Positions 6,166-6,396 of a DNA stretch of 6,396 nucleotides are shown in pieces. Position numbers and translations under genes: made by a program. The stretch is from an uncultured Chloroflexota bacterium (lineage in GTDB: Bacteria; Chloroflexota; Chloroflexia; Thermomicrobiales; UBA6265): NCBI GenBank assembly GCA_937901745.1, contig CALGSZ010000010.1:1-6396 (forward strand). Direction: 5' to 3'. The notes under the pieces were generated by a model. The model did not search any database. It was given only the letters and a program-made list of their open reading frames with translations, and was not told where the DNA came from. The first letter of the stretch is position 1. Each line of letters starts with the position of its first letter.

Positions 6166-6396
6166 AATCGATGACGGTAGTCGTTGGCGACGTGGGGCCC
6201 GGCGATGGGCGGACCGTCCGACCGCGTCGTCGTGGACTCGTCATGGCCCGAGATCATCTCGACACGGTGTGACAACCACGCGGGCGGTGAGGAGCGCCGA
6301 GCCGTGACGCCGATGAGAGCCGTGTTCGCAGCCCGCTCACTGCCCGGACGGCTTGCCGGGCGGCGCACGGCGGCCTAGCGTCAGCGCTTAATGGCT
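6166..6396. other. Upstream region of the operon with no supported gene
   Basis: This 231-base stretch precedes vsr and runs to the window edge. It is the only place in the window where the operon promoter could lie, but I could not find a convincing -35/-10 pair. A TACCGT hexamer on the minus strand (6176-6181) sits close enough to GTG 6165 to suit leaderless transcription, without a matching -35. Short open frames on both strands (plus 6184-6378, minus 6368 leftward) resemble nothing I know. Two adjacent short palindromes (6249-6270) and a small G/C hairpin (6342-6361, no T tract) are present. Confidence 0.5.
6249..6270. repeat. Two adjacent odd-length palindromes upstream of vsr
   Basis: CGAGAT-C-ATCTCG (13 nt, six-base arms around one base, 6249-6261) is followed directly by ACAC-G-GTGT (9 nt, 6262-6270). 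They lie about 85-105 bases before the candidate vsr start, where an operator could sit. Arms this short also occur by chance, so an operator role is only a suggestion. Confidence 0.25.

Noticed and set aside
6166..6190. A sigma-70-type promoter with TACCGT as the -10
   Set aside because: No -35-like hexamer lies at 16-18 nt and a TAnnnT match alone is too common to support a promoter.
6342..6361. A possible terminator hairpin, GCCCGG / CCGGGC with an eight-base loop
   Set aside because: The stem is only six base pairs and no T tract follows on either strand; such stems are frequent in GC-rich DNA.

Overview
The window looks like accessory (defence-island) DNA from a high-GC bacterium, most likely an actinomycete. 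GC is about 62-67 % in the lines I counted, third codon positions are strongly G/C, and four of the five genes appear to start with GTG. These are impressions from composition and family resemblance; I could not run a search. I see no tRNA, rRNA, CRISPR array, transposase or integrase.

All recognisable genes lie on the minus strand and read from right to left as one tight operon. In transcription order they are: a Vsr-type mismatch endonuclease (6165-5695); a DNA cytosine-5 methyltransferase (5686-4547); a Z1-domain superfamily-2-like ATPase (4550-1956); a DUF4420-type PD-(D/E)XK nuclease (1919-936); and a GHKL (MutL/MORC-like) ATPase (939 to beyond base 1, cut by the window edge). The last gene gave no closed reading frame because it has no stop in the window, but its N, G1 and G2 boxes are all readable. 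Spacing is very tight: 8 nt between vsr and the methyltransferase, a 4-base ATGA overlap into Z1, 37 nt with a strong GGAGG site before the nuclease, and a 4-base GTGA overlap into the GHKL gene.

The set makes sense as a modification-dependent or modification-protected restriction system. The methyltransferase marks host DNA as 5-methylcytosine. Vsr repairs the T:G mismatches that arise when 5mC deaminates. The Z1 ATPase, PD-(D/E)XK nuclease and GHKL ATPase together form the likely attack complex: an ATP-driven DNA motor or sensor, a cutter and an ATP-gated clamp. GHKL/MORC-like ATPases linked to Z1-type helicases, restriction-fold nucleases and methylases are known from comparative genomics (Iyer, Abhiman and Aravind 2008), so the family of systems is not new. 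The particular order and the co-operonic Vsr are the points to follow up, and the mechanism remains inferred.

The right end (6166-6396) holds no gene I can support. It probably carries the operon promoter, contains two adjacent short palindromes, and shows a weak coding-like base periodicity out of phase with vsr.
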